DNA of 6,331 nucleotides from Firmicutes bacterium UBA1535 (lineage in GTDB: Bacteria; Bacillota; Clostridia; Tissierellales; Sedimentibacteraceae): positions 1 through 6,331 of the forward strand of contig DCPV01000280.1 of NCBI GenBank assembly GCA_002323775.1, in the 5' to 3' direction. Below, in pieces: positions 4,367 to 6,331 of this stretch. Position 1 is the stretch's first letter. The number at the start of each line of letters is the position of its first letter. Under the pieces are notes generated by a model. That model was not told where the DNA came from and ran no database searches. It saw nothing but the letters and a program-made list of their open reading frames with translations. A program made the position numbers and the translations under genes.

Positions 4367-5134
4367 ATGAGAAAGCAATATTATACAGTAAACGATATAA
4401 CTAAAATAACAGGAATAACACGTAGAACACTGCATTATTATGATGAGATAGGTTTGTTAAAAGCAACAAATCAATCTCCTAATGGCTATCGCTTGTATAA
4501 TATGAATGATTTTGAAAAACTGCAAATTATTTTGTTTTTGAAAGAAACGGATTTGCCGTTAAAAGACATATCTCGTATTTTGCAATTATCTAAACAAGAG
4601 CAAAACAAAATATTGAAAAATCATTATGAAATTTTATCAAGAAAAAAGCAGAGCTTAGAAAATATGATGTCAAACTTAGAACGTTATTTGTCAGGTGAAA
4701 ATATGTTTGATTTGGATACATTTGAGGGTACAAAAGCATTTTCTTTAAAAGAGCAATACAAACTAGAGGCTAAAATTGCCTATGGAGAAACAGAGAAGTA
4801 TAAAGAATATGAAAAAATGCTCAATCAATTAACAATTGAGGAAAAGGAAAGACTTTTCACTACTTTTAATGAAAATATGAAAGAACTTTTTAAGTTATTT
4901 GCCGAGCATATGAAAGAATCTCCTGATTCGGATATGGTACAATCTATTGTTAAGCAATGGGAAGATACTTTTCAGGGACTTTTTGTTTGTGATGATGAAA
5001 TTCTAAGATGTGTCGCAAACACTTACAAATTTGATAATAGATTTAAAAATTATATAAATCAATATGGTGACGGGGATTTAAGCGATTTTATTTATAAGGC
5101 TATTATTTATTATTGTGATTCTTTATATAAATAA
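4367..5134 (+). CDS. MerR family regulator with TipAS ligand domain (TipAL/Mta-like)
   Basis: A 255-residue activator. Residues 1-70 form the MerR winged helix: YYTVNDITKITGITRRTLHYYDEIGLL, then the wing with NGYRLY and the second helix pair ending LPLKDI. A long coiled-coil helix follows (about 73-107), which dimerises the protein. From about 118 to the end lies an all-helical TipAS-type domain (e.g. VKQWEDTF near 195-202, YKFDNRFKNYI near 220-230). Total length equals that of TipAL and Mta. TipAS domains bind thiopeptides and other drugs; the two Cys at 208 and 215 are at positions similar to the reactive Cys of TipAL as I remember it, but this needs alignment. The start at 4367 is chosen because AGGAGG ends 9 bases upstream; an ATG at 4358 directly abuts that site. 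It lies 41 bases after the flavodoxin gene and most likely activates the promoter at 3772-3802. Confidence 0.9.
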   Translation: MRKQYYTVNDITKITGITRRTLHYYDEIGLLKATNQSPNGYRLYNMNDFEKLQIILFLKETDLPLKDISRILQLSKQEQNKILKNHYEILSRKKQSLENMMSNLERYLSGENMFDLDTFEGTKAFSLKEQYKLEAKIAYGETEKYKEYEKMLNQLTIEEKERLFTTFNENMKELFKLFAEHMKESPDSDMVQSIVKQWEDTFQGLFVCDDEILRCVANTYKFDNRFKNYINQYGDGDLSDFIYKAIIYYCDSLYK

Positions 5135-5150
5135 CATCAAATAAAAATAC

Positions 5151-5179
5151 TTGTAAACTAATTAAATTAATGCTATTAT
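5151..5179 (+). promoter_or_regulatory. extended -10 promoter of the BI-1/maf operon
   Basis: TTGTAA (5151-5156) and TATTAT (5174-5179) are separated by 17 bases, and TGC directly precedes the -10 (extended -10). The start is predicted near 5186. The short leader contains a small hairpin AACGCC / GGTGTT (5199-5204 with 5211-5216, one G-U pair) ending 6 bases before the ribosome binding site. Confidence 0.6.
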
Positions 5180-5232
5180 GTAAATATCAATTAATATAAA
5201 CGCCTTTTATGGTGTTATAGTGGAGGGTTGTT

Positions 5233-5925
5233 ATGGAACGTAATGAAAACAATTATTTAGAACAAAGAGTAACATTGGCGACGCATACAATCAAAACATT
5301 CGGATGGATGTTTTTTGGATTGATGGTAACATTTGTATTGGCATATACATCTTATTCTACAGGCTTTATTTTTAATATCCTTAGTATACCTAGTATACTT
5401 TATATTCTTCCTTTGGCAGAAATTCTTTTAGTCATTGTATTATCAGCAAGGATATATAAACTTCCGGTTGCTGCTACACATGCTTTGTTTTTTGTCTATG
5501 CTGTTTTAAACGGTTTAACATTTTCTGTTTATTTCTTAATCTATAATCTTGCATCGATGATTTATGTATTTGCAATAACATCAGGTATGTTTGGAGCTAT
5601 GGCATTGTATGGATTTTTTACTAAGAGTGATTTATCAAAATGGAAAACTGTACTTTTCTTTGGATTGATTGCTTTGGTAGTGTTCTGGGTAGTTGCAATG
5701 TTTATTAATCTTTCAGCATTTGAAACTATAGCTTGTTCTATAGGTGTATTGATATTTGTAGGATTTACAGCATATGATACTCAAAAAATCAAACTATGCT
5801 ACGAAGCATATTATAATGATCCGGAAATGTTGGAAAAAGTATCTATTTATTCAGCATTACAAATATATCTTGATTTTATAAACTTATTTATCTATCTTTT
5901 GAGACTTTTTGGAAGAAGAAAATAA
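5233..5925 (+). CDS. Bax inhibitor-1 / YccA / YetJ family membrane protein
   Basis: A 230-residue integral membrane protein with seven hydrophobic segments at about 22-42, 53-72, 80-101, 107-129, 138-158, 163-184 and 205-226. The family signatures are present: GFTAYDTQKIK (177-187) at the sixth segment and YSALQIYLDFINLFIYLLRL (206-224) at the last. Asp182 and Asp214 correspond to the pair of acidic residues that form the pH-sensitive latch of the Bacillus calcium-leak protein YetJ. Bacterial members are thought to leak calcium or, as YccA, to modulate FtsH proteolysis of membrane proteins. TGGAGGG lies 5-6 bases before the ATG. The gene has its own promoter and is followed after 26 bases by maf, so the two are probably co-transcribed; I know no functional reason for the pairing. 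Confidence 0.92.
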   Translation: MERNENNYLEQRVTLATHTIKTFGWMFFGLMVTFVLAYTSYSTGFIFNILSIPSILYILPLAEILLVIVLSARIYKLPVAATHALFFVYAVLNGLTFSVYFLIYNLASMIYVFAITSGMFGAMALYGFFTKSDLSKWKTVLFFGLIALVVFWVVAMFINLSAFETIACSIGVLIFVGFTAYDTQKIKLCYEAYYNDPEMLEKVSIYSALQIYLDFINLFIYLLRLFGRRK

Positions 5926-5951
5926 ATATCAGTAAAGGCATTGTTAAATAA

Positions 5952-6331
5952 ATGAAAAAAATTGTTTTAGCTTCGGCTTCACCTAGACGTAAAGAAATAT
6001 TAGAACAAATAGGATTAAGCTTTGATATAATTCCTAGTACTTGCAGTGAAGTGATTACAAAGAATATACCAAAAGATATTGTTGAAGAATTAGCTTGCCA
6101 AAAAGCACAGGAAATATTTGAAAAAGTCGGCGAATCATCTATTGTTATAGGAGCAGATACAATTGTTGTATCTAATAACAAAATAATGGGAAAGCCAAAA
6201 GATGAAGAAGATGCTTTCAATATGCTTAATGAACTGCAAGCCAATACGCATGTTGTATATACTGGAGTCTGTGTGTTTGTGAAAGAAAACGAGCTAATAA
6301 AAAAGCTAGTGTTTTCTGAAGCAACAAATGT
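5952..6331 (+). CDS. maf: Maf family nucleotide pyrophosphatase, N-terminal part (runs off right edge)
   Basis: The first 126 residues are readable; full-length Maf proteins have about 190-200. Maf enzymes hydrolyse dTTP, UTP and some modified nucleotides to monophosphates, a house-cleaning role, and overexpression in Bacillus blocks septum formation. The substrate-binding SASPRR motif is at 8-13, the catalytic Asp in GADT at 67-70, GKP at 80-82 and TGV at 104-106, all in the expected order. A stop codon lies directly before the ATG in frame, so this start is the only choice. Its ribosome binding site is poor (AAAGG about 14 bases upstream), so expression may depend partly on ribosomes arriving from the BI-1 gene just upstream. 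The dTTP/UTP-type (YhdE-like) subgroup is likely but not provable from this part. Confidence 0.93.
   Translation, partial: MKKIVLASASPRRKEILEQIGLSFDIIPSTCSEVITKNIPKDIVEELACQKAQEIFEKVGESSIVIGADTIVVSNNKIMGKPKDEEDAFNMLNELQANTHVVYTGVCVFVKENELIKKLVFSEATN

Noticed and set aside
5888..6244. Minus-strand open frame of 118 codons opposite BI-1 and maf
   Set aside because: It overlaps the well-supported maf reading frame completely and shows a serine-rich shadow composition.
1..6331. CRISPR arrays, tRNA, rRNA, insertion sequences, attachment sites
   Set aside because: I looked for spaced direct repeats, clover-leaf-like GC-rich segments, transposase or integrase motifs and long terminal inverted repeats and saw none.

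Overview
The window is AT-rich DNA with strong GGAGG-type ribosome binding sites, short 4-base gene overlaps, and gene families (YtrA-type GntR, TipAS-type MerR, Maf, MutS2) typical of low-GC Firmicutes. It most probably comes from a Clostridia chromosome. I see no tRNA, rRNA, CRISPR array, transposase or phage gene. It reads as ordinary chromosome that is unusually rich in small regulatory units.

Layout. (1) At the left edge a minus-strand gene begins whose first 41 codons look like MutS2. It is preceded by a ~310-base leader region that holds a good minus-strand promoter, a 7-codon ORF with its own ribosome binding site, and two tandem terminator-like hairpins. This is either a transcription-attenuation leader for the MutS2-like gene or a separate small RNA. 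(2) At 523-2587 lies a minus-strand operon: near-consensus promoter with overlapping palindromic operator, a previously easy-to-miss 36-codon ORF, a YtrA-type GntR repressor, an ABC ATPase, an ABC-2 permease, and a strong terminator. All junctions are coupled or nearly so (ATGA overlap, 1-base gap, ATGA overlap). It resembles the YtrABC / PmtRAB type of GntR-controlled exporter. (3) Diverging from it at 2873 is an AraC-type regulator with a C-terminal GyrI-like ligand domain. (4) At 3772-5134 a flavodoxin gene and a TipAL/Mta-type MerR gene form an operon behind a promoter with a 19-base spacer and a dyad in the spacer, which is the classic MerR-activated layout. (5) At 5151-6331 a Bax inhibitor-1 family membrane protein is followed after 26 bases by a Maf nucleotide pyrophosphatase cut by the window edge.

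How it fits together. Three neighbouring units (GntR-ABC, AraC-GyrI, flavodoxin-MerR/TipAS) each pair a regulator that can sense small molecules or envelope stress with an output. The AraC and MerR proteins both carry domains known for binding drug-like ligands. The cluster therefore looks like a stress or xenobiotic sensing neighbourhood, although co-operation between the units is inference. The least explained parts are the two leaders with small ORFs (355-434 and 2388-2552).
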